A DNA stretch of 64,000 nt from Pseudovibrio sp. Tun.PSC04-5.I4 (GCF_900104145.1 NZ_FNLB01000006.1:2554501-2618500), one strand, 5' to 3'. Numbered from the stretch's first letter, positions 36,637 through 45,562 are shown. Numbers and translations: made by a program. Notes: a model not told the origin generated them from the letters alone.

Positions 36637-37014
36637 AGAGCTTTCGACGGCCCACTGGCGAGCGGGAGGTTCGAAACCTGGCTTAGACAGGCGGGTTTAT
36701 TCCCCCGTGAAGGGTATTATATTCACCGCCCTCCCGCCCATAAGCGAGAGTTTGCATTTGGAGAGCTAACTCCAGACACAAAAAGACCGCGTATTACGGC
36801 TGCGGTGACCGCTAAGCAAAAAAGGTTTCGACGCCTCAACTCAAGGATGCGACGTCTAGCAGCGGGTGTCAATGAGAGGAAATGGAATTACCCCATAAAG
36901 GCAGGGAGTTGGTGGGGTGTAAGGAGAGCCGATTATGTACAAAGCATGCGAATAGAGCGAAACTCAGAGCAAGCGACTCGTGCAAAATGTACTTTGGATA
37001 TTGGATATTAGCTG
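36637..37014. other. Structured intergenic region upstream of the 87-residue gene
   Basis: About 380 bases with nested repeats: GGAGGTTCGAAACC near 36665, GGCGGG/CCCGCC arms around 36690-36740, and GTGAA-N10-TTCAC at 36707-36726. The GGTTCGAA resembles a tRNA T-loop, but no cloverleaf can be drawn. It may encode a structured leader or operator for the minus-strand gene. A basic plus-strand frame from a GTG at 36805 has no ribosome site and was not called. Confidence 0.35.
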
Positions 37015-37034
37015 ATGGATCCCGTCAAAATTGG

Positions 37035-38417
37035 GAGCTAACGGTGAATCTTGGTGACGGAGTGAATTGCGGCGTATCATAGCAAGTGATTGAGGCTTGC
37101 TTTTGACTCCAGAGGAGCTGATACGCCTATGACAGATGATAGTGTTATCCCGCTTGTGCAGCCAGGGGAATTTCAAGATGCACTTACGGAAGTTTTGCGT
37201 TCGGGTGCACAGCAACTTTTGCGAGCGGCCATTGAGAGTGAAGTCATGAGCGTGCTTTCGCTTTACTCGGACTTAAAATTACCAGATGGCCGTCAGCGGG
37301 TGGTTCGGCATGGGCATTTGCCAGAGCGACAGGTCCAGACTGGCGTTGGGCCAGTCACGGTCAGCAAACCTCGGATCCGGGATCGAGATGAGAATGCAGA
37401 AGAGAAAATTCATTACCATTCCAATCTGTTACCTAATTATCTGCGCCGTTCAACCAGTCTTGATGAATTGATCCCAGCGCTCTATTTGCGTGGGGTTTCT
37501 ACCAATAATGTTCAGCAAGCTTTGAGTGCTTTGTTGGGTGTTGATGCCCCCAACCTTTCACCGGATGTCATCCGCGGCCTTGTCAAAAGCTGGCGATCTT
37601 TATGGGAAGAGTGGAAAACCAGAGACCTGTCAGCGCGCAACTACGTTTATATGTGGGCAGATGGCATCTATCTGAAAGCCCGGGGAGAACGGGAAAGTCG
37701 CTGTATTCTGGTGTTGATCGGGGCAACACCGGAAGGCAAGAAAGAGCTGATTGGCTTTGATGATGGCTACCGGGAAGATACTCAGAGCTGGCGGGAGCTA
37801 CTGCTTGCTCTCAAAGCTCGCGGCTTGCAGATCGAACCGAAGTTGGCTGTCGGTGATGGTGCTCTGGGTTTCTGGGCGGCATTGCGGGAAGTCTTTAGCA
37901 CAACAAAAGCTCAACGCTGCTGGGTCCACAAGACAATGAATGTCTTAAGCAAAATGCCTAAATCCTTGCAGGCCAAAGCAAAGAAAGATCTACAGGATAT
38001 CTGGATGGCAGAGAACCGCGTAGATGCTGAGACGGCTTTTGATCTTTTCATAGAGAAATTTGAGGCCAAATACCCCAAAGCCACGCAATGCCTTGCCAAG
38101 GATAGGATCGAACTGTTGGCTTTTTATGACTTTCCTGCTGAGCATTGGGGGCATATCAGAACCACCAATCCAATTGAATCAACCTTTGCGACTGTGCGCC
38201 ACAGAACAAGGCAGACCAAGAACTGCCTCTCCCGGGATACTGCAATGCCAATGGTCTTCATGCTGATCAAGGCAGCGGAGAAGCGCTGGCAGAAATTGAG
38301 AGGCAAAAATCAATTGCCTAAGATAATACAGGGTGTCATCTTCAAAAATGGCATCGAGAGTGATGCAAACCAAAATCACGCCGCCTGAAACCCATCACCA
38401 ACTTTTGCGGTTAGCTC
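37035..38417 (+). mobile_element. IS256-family insertion sequence, copy 2
   Basis: This 1383-bp element matches copy 1 in length and ends (GAGCTAAC... and ...GTTAGCTC) and is flanked by a perfect 9-bp duplication, CAAAATTGG (37026-37034 and 38418-38426). It inserted at the very 5' end of the HEPN-like gene: ATG at 37015 plus its next codons join in frame to 38427 when the IS is removed. Confidence 0.95.
37129..38388 (+). CDS. IS256-family transposase (copy 2)
   Basis: The 419-residue mutator transposase starts at the ATG at 37129 behind GAGGAG, exactly as in copy 1. DDE residues sit in ADGIYLKAR, GDGALGFW and NPIESTFA. The frame is intact. A longer frame from 37090 would start in the non-coding left end and is not used. 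There are five amino-acid differences from copy 1, with additional silent changes spread over the gene, so the two copies have diverged since their common ancestor. Confidence 0.95.
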   Translation: MTDDSVIPLVQPGEFQDALTEVLRSGAQQLLRAAIESEVMSVLSLYSDLKLPDGRQRVVRHGHLPERQVQTGVGPVTVSKPRIRDRDENAEEKIHYHSNLLPNYLRRSTSLDELIPALYLRGVSTNNVQQALSALLGVDAPNLSPDVIRGLVKSWRSLWEEWKTRDLSARNYVYMWADGIYLKARGERESRCILVLIGATPEGKKELIGFDDGYREDTQSWRELLLALKARGLQIEPKLAVGDGALGFWAALREVFSTTKAQRCWVHKTMNVLSKMPKSLQAKAKKDLQDIWMAENRVDAETAFDLFIEKFEAKYPKATQCLAKDRIELLAFYDFPAEHWGHIRTTNPIESTFATVRHRTRQTKNCLSRDTAMPMVFMLIKAAEKRWQKLRGKNQLPKIIQGVIFKNGIESDANQNHAA

Positions 38418-38430
38418 CAAAATTGGGCCT

Positions 38431-39558
38431 ATGGATGGATTAAAATCCTATGCCAATCTGAAGGCCTACGATGCGGCACAAGAAGTCCATCAAATTTCAG
38501 AATTTAATTTGTACTCAGATGCTTGGTTTCAGGGAGAGATAAACGGCGACTGCCCTTACAACTTCCTCAATCTCATGGCAGCAGATGAGAAATTTGGCAA
38601 TATTCGGCCCGCTGTTGTCCTAAGGGTTCGCTGGTATGCTGAATTAGCTAGTGTTCTTCCTAAATTCACCCGAGAAACTTCAGACAAAGAATATCACGCT
38701 GGAGGAACACAAGACGAAATTGCAGCACTTGCTTCTCTTCGTCTGGGAGTGCGCTTAAAGGCAGGGAGTGAGATCAGATCATTTGGTTTCGACAACACGG
38801 ACCCTTTGGGGAAACCCGAACCAGAACGAAGCCCTCCACCGATCTTACATTGCAAGAGAAACCAACAGGTTGTTCCTCGCGTTTTTCAATCTGCACAACT
38901 GTGCAACCTAGTAACTCTCAATCAGCTTGGCAAACTAACGAGGGAACAATTCACGCCACTCATAAAATCCGCCAGACTGTTTCAGGAAGCCCTTTGGGTT
39001 GTCGAAAGCGCTCCTGAACAAGCTTGGTTGATGCTGACAAGTGCATTGGAAACCGCCGCTGTTTTCCACGAACCAAAAAACCCCAAATCTTTACATGCTT
39101 TTGAACATACTCAACCAGAATTAACCCGATATCTAAAAGAAAATGCCGACGACAGAGTACTCAAAGAGGTCGCAAGGGTTCTAGGAGGTAGTCAAAAAGC
39201 AACAAAGAAATTTTTGGATTTTATAGCTCATTTTCAACCCTCCCCACCTAAAAAGAGGCCTCACAAAAACTCCCAGTTAGATTTTTCAGGCGAAACCTTC
39301 AACGAAGCAATGAGACTGATTTATCAATATAGATCCCTTGCCCTGCATGATGGGAAACCCTTTCCAGCTCCTATGTGTGCCTCTCCCTTCCAACATCAAG
39401 AGTGGGATGCTCCCGCAGAAGTTGGTACAGTTGGACTAGCGGTTTCGACACTAGGGGCAACTTGGTCAAGAGAAGATTTGCCTATATGCCTAAATCTGTT
39501 CGTTTATATCGTGGAGGTAACTTTAAATAAATGGTGGGAAAGCATGCTGGAAGAATAG
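38431..39558 (+). CDS. HEPN-like protein, 5' end displaced by IS
   Basis: The 375-residue protein is not recognised over most of its length. Near the C-terminus YRSLALHDG carries an R-x4-H motif of the kind found in HEPN (Apea-type) ribonuclease domains, preceded by a helix. The original gene probably began at 37015, giving eight more residues; insertion of IS copy 2 removed them, and the ATG at 38431 is the first native start left. It has no good ribosome site. Codon use is AT-richer than in the flanking core genes. A defence or stress role is only a guess from HEPN. Confidence 0.55.
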   Translation: MDGLKSYANLKAYDAAQEVHQISEFNLYSDAWFQGEINGDCPYNFLNLMAADEKFGNIRPAVVLRVRWYAELASVLPKFTRETSDKEYHAGGTQDEIAALASLRLGVRLKAGSEIRSFGFDNTDPLGKPEPERSPPPILHCKRNQQVVPRVFQSAQLCNLVTLNQLGKLTREQFTPLIKSARLFQEALWVVESAPEQAWLMLTSALETAAVFHEPKNPKSLHAFEHTQPELTRYLKENADDRVLKEVARVLGGSQKATKKFLDFIAHFQPSPPKKRPHKNSQLDFSGETFNEAMRLIYQYRSLALHDGKPFPAPMCASPFQHQEWDAPAEVGTVGLAVSTLGATWSREDLPICLNLFVYIVEVTLNKWWESMLEE

Positions 39559-39585
39559 GAGACTACTGCTGACCTTCTCTTGATA

Positions 39586-40044
39586 TCACTCCATCTTCTC
39601 AGGCATCCCCTTGCCGTTGTTCCACCATCTGTTTGGGTTGTCGCTTTTGGGGTTGTAGGCTGCTCTGCTGGCCCAGTCTTCGCGCAGGAAGATGACGGGC
39701 TCCTCGTAATGGTGTGCGTAGATGATTGCATCCATTACTTTTTCCAGCAGTTTCAGGTCCCGCTCTATGGAGATTTTGAGTTCCACCATAGGGTAGGTTT
39801 CCGTCATGCCCGCCTCAAAGCCCTTAATATGCGTTGTGGTGGTGGAGTTGGCTTCCGGCTGTGCTGTTTCTTTGCCGAGTGCTGAAATGCTGGCGTTGCG
39901 CTGATACCGCCCGAAACTGAGGGGATGCACCTGCATCACCGCATCCAGAATACGGTCTGTATCCTCGGGCAAGGTTTGAATCTCGATGGTCCAAACAGGT
40001 TCAAAACGCCCGGATTTCGCCTTGTAGGCCAGTAGGTCCGTCAT
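39586..40044 (-). CDS. Hypothetical protein
   Basis: The 152-residue soluble protein has alternating beta and helix segments (WTIEIQTLPEDTDRILDAV, TYPMVELKISIERDLKLLEKVMDAI), with late HHYEEPVIFLREDWASRAAY and DNPNRWWNNG. The layout is vaguely like CutA/PII-type small alpha-beta proteins, but I cannot name a family. It lies 13 bases downstream of a small membrane-protein gene on the same strand, a probable two-gene operon. Confidence 0.6.
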   Translation of the reverse strand: MTDLLAYKAKSGRFEPVWTIEIQTLPEDTDRILDAVMQVHPLSFGRYQRNASISALGKETAQPEANSTTTTHIKGFEAGMTETYPMVELKISIERDLKLLEKVMDAIIYAHHYEEPVIFLREDWASRAAYNPKSDNPNRWWNNGKGMPEKME

Positions 40045-40057
40045 AAAAATTCCAGTA

Positions 40058-40246
40058 TTATTTTGTGTCGTTTGGTTTGCCGAAGAACGTGCCGTAGAGC
40101 CCGAAGACGCCGACCAGACAGATCAACGTGCCTGCAATTACATTGAACACCGAGCCTTGGTAAAATGCTGTGTAGGCGAAGTAGGCTCCGTACCCGCTGA
40201 GGAAGCAGGTGACACTCACATATAAGATGTTGCGGAAATTGCGCAT
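40058..40246 (-). CDS. Small two-helix membrane protein
   Basis: The 62-residue protein has two hydrophobic helices (ILYVSVTCFLSGYGAYFAY and VIAGTLICLVGVFGLYGTFF) and a short basic/polar tail. Function unknown. It is upstream of, and probably co-transcribed with, the 152-residue hypothetical gene. Confidence 0.55.
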   Translation of the reverse strand: MRNFRNILYVSVTCFLSGYGAYFAYTAFYQGSVFNVIAGTLICLVGVFGLYGTFFGKPNDTK

Positions 40247-40421
40247 TGGAGAGCCTCACTGGTCGCCGGAGTAGCGGCTTGGATTATGCGCAAACACTAG
40301 CAGATTCCCCTCGTCTGGCTAGTGTGACCTCCTGCTCATGTGGGTGCGGGCATGTCGCATTTTTTCAATACGCGGATTTGATGGCTCGTTAGGATTTACC
40401 CGTGAAAACAGGAGGAATCTC

Positions 40422-40811
40422 ATGCACTTTAAATATGTTATTTTGTACGTTGAAAGCCCACGCGACACGATCGACTTTTTCTGCAAGGCGTTTGACGTGA
40501 CACCCGGCATGATTACCCAGGAAGGAGACTTTGGTGAGGTCAACACCGGAGAAACCACGCTGGCGTTCTCCTCTCTCAAACTGATGGAAGACCTCGGTAA
40601 ATCCCCTGCCCGTGCAGATGCCAAGAACCCGTGCTTTGAGATTGCGTTTCTGACCGATGATGTGGCGGGTGGACTGGCGAAAGCGCTGAAAGCCGGAGCT
40701 GGGCTTGTGCAGGATGTGAAGCAGGAAGAATGGGGACAGACGACCTCTTACGTGACCGACACAAATGGATTTCTGATTGAGATCTGCTCGCCGGTGACGG
40801 CTCCCGCTTAA
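40422..40811 (+). CDS. VOC-superfamily (glyoxalase/bleomycin-resistance fold) protein
   Basis: The 129-residue protein has the paired beta-alpha-beta-beta-beta modules of VOC proteins: FKYVILYVESPRDTIDFFCKAF, then ETTLAFSS, and in the second half FEIAFLTDDVAGGLAKALKAG ending in YVTDTNGFLIEICSP. GGAGG precedes the ATG at 40422. It converges with an AraC-type gene. Substrate unknown. Confidence 0.82.
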   Translation: MHFKYVILYVESPRDTIDFFCKAFDVTPGMITQEGDFGEVNTGETTLAFSSLKLMEDLGKSPARADAKNPCFEIAFLTDDVAGGLAKALKAGAGLVQDVKQEEWGQTTSYVTDTNGFLIEICSPVTAPA

Positions 40812-40819
40812 GCGCTGCT

Positions 40820-41527
40820 TTAACCGAATGCGATGGATTTGACCTGCTGCTGAAAGCTCGTGTGCCCAGCGAATTGCATGGGTGATACGCCAAACCAACG
40901 CTGGAATTCTCGCGTCATGTGGGCTTGGTCACAAAAGCCGGTTTCCAACGCAAAATCTGCCCAGCTTTCAGGTTGGTTTATGCGACGTGCGGCTTGCCGG
41001 ATGCGTGCCAGCTGTCGCCAATACACAGGCGAGCGGTTGGTGTGCCGGGCTAACGTGCGTTGCAGTGTTTTGAGCGTCACCCCCAACGCTCTCGCGGAGG
41101 CGGCAATGGTTTGTTGCTCCTCCGCAAGACATCCCAGTGCCTCGGACGCCCTTGAGTTCAGCTGGGTGTAATCTTGCAGGAGCTCACAGACCGTTGCTTC
41201 ATCCCAGGATTGGAGTTGGCCTAAGGCAGTGATGAGGTCTGGGTCGTTCACCTGCGCACCCGGCGCGAGGCGAAATCCTATCATCCGCTGGACGCACATG
41301 CGCTCTGGCTGTTGCGGGCTATCGTAGAGGGTGGTTACACGCCACTGCGGGCGCTGGCCTTCCAGTTCTGTGACGATCAGATCGCGGCAGCCATCCGGCA
41401 GGATTGGGCCTGATCCCCCGAGTTGACCGGAATGATGCCAAACCTGTGCAACTGTGTGTGGCAGGGAGGGTTTTATGCTGGCTTGCGGTGTAGCTGCGCT
41501 CAACGTTCCTCTCCATATGATGCTCAC
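40820..41527 (-). CDS. AraC-family transcriptional regulator
   Basis: The 235-residue regulator has an N-terminal beta-rich domain (LPDGCRDLIVTE is typical of the DUF6597-like sensor) and a C-terminal AraC double helix-turn-helix (ARALGVTLKTLQRTLARHTN; ADFALETGFCDQAHMTREFQRWFGVSP). Its stop is eight bases from the end of the VOC gene. Target unknown. Confidence 0.87.
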   Translation of the reverse strand: MSIIWRGTLSAATPQASIKPSLPHTVAQVWHHSGQLGGSGPILPDGCRDLIVTELEGQRPQWRVTTLYDSPQQPERMCVQRMIGFRLAPGAQVNDPDLITALGQLQSWDEATVCELLQDYTQLNSRASEALGCLAEEQQTIAASARALGVTLKTLQRTLARHTNRSPVYWRQLARIRQAARRINQPESWADFALETGFCDQAHMTREFQRWFGVSPMQFAGHTSFQQQVKSIAFG

Positions 41528-41578
41528 GGTTGCTTGCTTGTACCGTATACAAGTAATAGTTTTCCGTTGCCACTTTCT

Positions 41579-42238
41579 CTACTGCTCTTCTTCGGCCAGA
41601 TAACGTTCCAGTTTGTCTTTGTTGGCGACTTTGAGTTCGCGGCCCATTTTCTTTACCAGTCCTTGCTCAATGAGCTGGCTGACTGCACGGCGGTAGACAC
41701 GTTCTGAACAGCCAAAGCGCTCGGCCTCGCGGAAGACGCGTTCAAACTGGATGGGCGGTTTGTTGCCTAGCTCGCGCAAAAGCAAATCATTCGCGATGTT
41801 ATACGCCAGTGGGTACATGAAGTGCGAGGTGACACGATCCATAACCCCCTGATAGGTCTCTGCCAGACACTGGCTTAGCCAGATACCCACATGAGGATGC
41901 TGGACCAACAGCGCCTCCAGATCTAAAGTCGGGATTATCCGCACGCTCACAGGGCCATCGCAGCGAATATCAAACTGGATTTGCTTTCCGGTCAGAAATT
42001 CGACTTCTCCATAGAGGCGATCCTCAATATTGAACCTGCCATGACTGAAGCGCCGGCCATTGGCTGCCGTATAGCTAACTGTGCAGTAGCCTTCCTCAAT
42101 CCAATACAGGTGCCTGAGGGTTTGCCCTTGCCTCAGCAAGTACTCTCCGGGCTTCATATGGCGCAGAAGAAACGGACCATTTTTGATCCATTGCGTCACT
42201 TCTGTGTGTCCTATTTGAGCAAGTGATTTAATTGTCAT
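41579..42238 (-). CDS. Crp/Fnr-family regulator
   Basis: The 219-residue protein has an N-terminal cyclic-nucleotide-binding fold (MKPGEYLLRQGQTLRHLYWIEEG) and a C-terminal winged helix (FGCSERVYRRAVSQLIEQGLVKKMG). It lacks the Cys cluster of true FNR proteins and resembles the YeiL-like or cAMP-type group. It is transcribed divergently from deoD. The intergenic GGACA-AA-TGTCC palindrome (42265-42276) is a possible operator. Confidence 0.83.
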   Translation of the reverse strand: MTIKSLAQIGHTEVTQWIKNGPFLLRHMKPGEYLLRQGQTLRHLYWIEEGYCTVSYTAANGRRFSHGRFNIEDRLYGEVEFLTGKQIQFDIRCDGPVSVRIIPTLDLEALLVQHPHVGIWLSQCLAETYQGVMDRVTSHFMYPLAYNIANDLLLRELGNKPPIQFERVFREAERFGCSERVYRRAVSQLIEQGLVKKMGRELKVANKDKLERYLAEEEQ

Positions 42239-42334
42239 TTTTGCTTTATTTAATTCAGAGATACGGACAAATGTCCTGTTATCGAATCGGAGATATTTCT
42301 AGCGTGGTCCATGACAGCTGCATAGGAGAATCTG

Positions 42335-43063
42335 ATGACACCGCATATCAACGCCCAGACTGGAGACTTTGCTGAAACAGTCCTCATGCCGGGTGATCCG
42401 CTTCGCGCAAAGTATATTGCAGAGACCTATCTTAAAAATGTACGTGAAGTTACGAATGTGCGTAACGTGCTCGGGTTTACTGGCGATTACAAAGGTAAAT
42501 CCATTTCCGTTATGGCGCATGGCATGGGTATGCCGTCGATCTCCATTTATGCACACGAGCTCATCAACTTCTATGGTGTTAAACAGCTCATCCGTGTTGG
42601 TAGCTGTGGCGGTGTTTCTGAAGACCTGAAACTGCGCGACCTTATTGTTGCAACCGGTGCCAGTACCTCTTCCTCCATGATCCGCGATCGCTTTGCAGGT
42701 TATGATTACGCTGCAGCTCCGGATTTTGGATTGCTGCGCGCCTGCGCTGAGACTGCTGACAAGCTGGAGCTGTCACCGCATTTCGGGAATATCCTTTCGG
42801 GTGATCTGTTCTACGGCTCCAACCCTGCTCTTTTGCCTGCCATGCAAAAAATGGGTGTACTGGCTGTTGAGATGGAAGCAGCAGCTTTGTTTGCCATTGC
42901 AGCAGAAGCCCGCGTGAAAGCGCTTTGTGTTCTCACAGTTTCTGACCACCTGATTACAGCAGAAGAAACCACTTCGGAAGAACGGCAGACCAGCTTCAAC
43001 CAGATGATGGAACTCGCGCTGGAAACTGCATACGCAACACTTCCAGAAACGGCTGACGCATAA
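42335..43063 (+). CDS. deoD: Purine-nucleoside phosphorylase DeoD
   Basis: The 242-residue protein is a hexameric-type PNP: MTPHINAQTGDFAETVLMPGDPLRAKYIAE, GSCGGV, the substrate-site MEAAALF and SDHL. It cleaves purine (deoxy)ribonucleosides with phosphate. It follows a ribosome site AGGAG. The stop overlaps the next small gene as TAATG. It fits with the other nucleobase salvage genes in the window. Confidence 0.95.
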   Translation: MTPHINAQTGDFAETVLMPGDPLRAKYIAETYLKNVREVTNVRNVLGFTGDYKGKSISVMAHGMGMPSISIYAHELINFYGVKQLIRVGSCGGVSEDLKLRDLIVATGASTSSSMIRDRFAGYDYAAAPDFGLLRACAETADKLELSPHFGNILSGDLFYGSNPALLPAMQKMGVLAVEMEAAALFAIAAEARVKALCVLTVSDHLITAEETTSEERQTSFNQMMELALETAYATLPETADA

Positions 43064-43305
43064 TGAACATGGAATTTGTAGGCTATCTGGCCTCATTCAC
43101 TGTGATGACTTCCCTTTTGATGGGCAATGTCGTGTGGCTTCGCGTGATCAATCTGGTCGGGTGTATTTTGTTCACTGCCTACGGTTTGGCAGTGGAAGCT
43201 TACCCGGTTGTGCTGCTCAACGGCATCTGCGTGTTCATCAACCTTTACCATCTGGCAAAACTGAGAAAAGAACAACAACAAGCACTTACGCCACTAGAAG
43301 CGTAA
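43063..43305 (+). CDS. Small YgjV-like inner-membrane protein
   Basis: The 80-residue protein has three hydrophobic segments, with VVWLRVINLVGCILFTAYGLAVEAYPVVLLNG resembling, over shorter length, the YgjV membrane family. It overlaps the deoD stop (TAATG) and ends at a strong terminator, so it is co-expressed with deoD. A role in nucleoside metabolism is only inferred from context. Confidence 0.7.
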   Translation: MNMEFVGYLASFTVMTSLLMGNVVWLRVINLVGCILFTAYGLAVEAYPVVLLNGICVFINLYHLAKLRKEQQQALTPLEA

Positions 43306-43345
43306 GGCTCTCACCTAAGAACAAGCCAGAATAAATCAAACTAAC

Positions 43346-43380
43346 AAGCCGGAGCGCGGACACCCGCCTCCGGCTTTTTT
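43346..43380 (+). terminator. Intrinsic terminator of the deoD unit
   Basis: AAGCCGGAG pairs with CTCCGGCTT over a 13-base loop followed by a run of T residues. Confidence 0.9.
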
Positions 43381-43549
43381 ATGAGCTGGTGCTTATGTGG
43401 ACCGACTTGCATTCGTTGGTTGTTTAACGTGATGCCATAGATCGAAACACCAAAATTCAGAATATTCACCTCAGTGCTCACCCGTTTTCGTGATGAAGTC
43501 GTCAGTTAAGTGAACCATTGTATTTTGCCAATTTGAAAAGTAGTTCCAC

Positions 43550-44440
43550 TCAATAAATTGCTTTGATGTGTTTGGTGATGAAGTCGGTAAACACCTTGAT
43601 TTTGGGAGAGATGAGCTCTCGTTTTAAGTAAATTGCGTAGGTGGATGTTTCCTGACCGTGGGGGCTGAAGGTGTGTTCGGGCAGGACGTGAACAAGCTCT
43701 CCCGCTTTCAACTCCTTCCGCACAGCCCATTGTGGGATAAGTGCACAGCCGCCATCATTTAAGATCAGCTGCTTCTGACCGTTGACGCTGTTTGTCTCCA
43801 GCGTATCTCCGAGTGATAGTCTCTCAATCTTATCGGAGATCTGAAACCAGTTGCTCCAACCCGCGTACCCATACTTGATGCAGGTATGCCCTGCTAGATC
43901 TGCTGGCTCTTCCGGCGTTCCTACCTGCCGTAGATAAGTCGGACTGGCGCAGATGATGAAGTTATTGAGTAGCAGGAGCCGGGCAATGAGAGAGGAATCC
44001 GCCAGTTTCCCACTTCGGATCGCCACATCAACACCCTCCGTGATTAACTCAACAACGCGCTCTGTCAGTTCTACCGTGATGTTCAGCTTAGGGTAGCTGG
44101 CCATAAACTGCGGCACGAGCGGCAGGATAACGGTTTCGCCAAAGCCCACGCTTGAGCTGATTTTGAGGGTCCCTTGCGGTTCCAGCTGCAAATCGCTGAC
44201 TGCTCGTTTTGCTTCATCCAGATCAGAGAGGATTTGCCGAGAGTAGCTGTAGAACCGCAGGCCTGCTTCCGTTGGCGAGACCTGTCTTGTGTTTCGGTTC
44301 AACAGCCGAACGCCCAACTCTTCTTCGAGGCTGGCGATTTGCCGGGAGACGGACGAGGGCTGCACATCAAACCGACGACTTGCTTCCGTTATACTATGCT
44401 CTTCCATGACCGCATTGAAATAAGCGATGCGTTTCATCAT
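43550..44440 (-). CDS. LysR-family transcriptional regulator
   Basis: The 296-residue LysR protein has an N-terminal helix-turn-helix (FNAVMEEHSITEASRRFDVQPSSVSRQIASLEEELGVRLLNR) and a periplasmic-binding-like effector domain. It is divergent from the zinc-type oxidoreductase gene at 44570. ATTATTGC (44471-44478) and GCAATAAT (44528-44535) form a wide inverted repeat in the shared region, suggesting the oxidoreductase is its target. Confidence 0.9.
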   Translation of the reverse strand: MMKRIAYFNAVMEEHSITEASRRFDVQPSSVSRQIASLEEELGVRLLNRNTRQVSPTEAGLRFYSYSRQILSDLDEAKRAVSDLQLEPQGTLKISSSVGFGETVILPLVPQFMASYPKLNITVELTERVVELITEGVDVAIRSGKLADSSLIARLLLLNNFIICASPTYLRQVGTPEEPADLAGHTCIKYGYAGWSNWFQISDKIERLSLGDTLETNSVNGQKQLILNDGGCALIPQWAVRKELKAGELVHVLPEHTFSPHGQETSTYAIYLKRELISPKIKVFTDFITKHIKAIY

Positions 44441-44569
44441 AGCGATCCCCTCACCTGATCAACTCTAGTCATTATTGCTTTTTATGCAAAAATGATTTGC
44501 TGCGTGCCGCATTGTTCCGCAGAGTTTGCAATAATAAGTTCACCTCAACAACAACAAATGAGGTTTCCG

Positions 44570-45562
44570 ATGAAAGCTATGATTTTAAACGGCCTGGGTG
44601 AATGCGATGCGTTTGAGCTAGCCGAGATTAATAATCCTTCAGTAACTCTTGGTCACCTGGTGGTTAAGGTTTGCGCTACCAGCGTTAATCCGCTTGATAC
44701 AATGCTGCGCTCCACTGAGACCCCATGGTCCGAAAACCTCCCTAAGGTTCTGCACGGTGACGTTGCTGGGATCGTTGAAAAGGTTGGTGCTGATGTTACG
44801 CGCTTCAAAGTAGGCGATAAGGTTTATGGTTGTGCTGGCGGCGTGGCTGGCATCAATGGCGCTCTTAGTGAGTACATGCTGGTCGATGCTGACTTGATGG
44901 CACACATGCCAAGCTCTTTGACCATGCGCCAAGCCGCTGCTCTCCCTCTGGTTTCCATTACAGCATGGGAAGCATTGGTACTGAAGATGAAGATCTCCGC
45001 AGGCGATAAAGTGCTGATTCATGGCGCAACCGGCGGTGTTGGTCACATTGCTGTCCAGCTGGCAAAGGCACTTGGTGCGGATGTAACCACCACCTCATTG
45101 GTGAAAAACCTTGAAACTGCAAAAACTCTGGGCGCGGACCATGTGGTCAATGCCGAGGTGACTTCTGTCGCAGATTACATTGCTGAAATTACCGATGGTC
45201 AGGGATTTGATGCTGTGTTTGATCCTATTGCTGGTGATCACATTCAGAAGAGCTTTGAGGCTGTTCGTTTCAACGGTGCTGTTGCAACAACCCTACCGAT
45301 CACAGATGTGCTTCAGGTCGCTCTGAAAGGTCTTAGCTTCCACAGCATACTCATGCTCATTCCAATGGTGACAGGCAAGAACCGTCGTGCTCATGGTGAA
45401 ATTCTGGAGCAGATCGCCAAGCTGGTGGACGACGGAAAAATCACACCCTTGCTCGATGACTCCGAGTTTTCCGTAGCAGACGTTTCCAAGGCTCATGCCA
45501 AACTTCAATCTGGTACAGCCGTTGGCAAAATCGTTATGACTGGCTTCAACGCAGAGATCTAA
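44570..45562 (+). CDS. Quinone oxidoreductase-like MDR protein
   Basis: The 330-residue medium-chain dehydrogenase lacks the zinc-binding Cys set but has the NADPH-binding stretch VLIHGATGGVGHIAVQLAKALG and an N-terminal GroES-like fold. This places it with zeta-crystallin/QOR-type reductases. The ATG at 44570 has GAGG six bases upstream. It is divergent from a LysR regulator. Probably reduces quinones or enals. Confidence 0.85.
   Translation: MKAMILNGLGECDAFELAEINNPSVTLGHLVVKVCATSVNPLDTMLRSTETPWSENLPKVLHGDVAGIVEKVGADVTRFKVGDKVYGCAGGVAGINGALSEYMLVDADLMAHMPSSLTMRQAAALPLVSITAWEALVLKMKISAGDKVLIHGATGGVGHIAVQLAKALGADVTTTSLVKNLETAKTLGADHVVNAEVTSVADYIAEITDGQGFDAVFDPIAGDHIQKSFEAVRFNGAVATTLPITDVLQVALKGLSFHSILMLIPMVTGKNRRAHGEILEQIAKLVDDGKITPLLDDSEFSVADVSKAHAKLQSGTAVGKIVMTGFNAEI

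Noticed and set aside
36651..36730. tRNA-like gene suggested by GGTTCGAA
   Set aside because: No acceptor stem or anticodon arm can be paired around it, so only a hairpin-rich leader is claimed.
36805..37011. Basic 68-residue plus-strand frame
   Set aside because: GTG start without ribosome site, overlapping the region before IS copy 2; composition not convincing.
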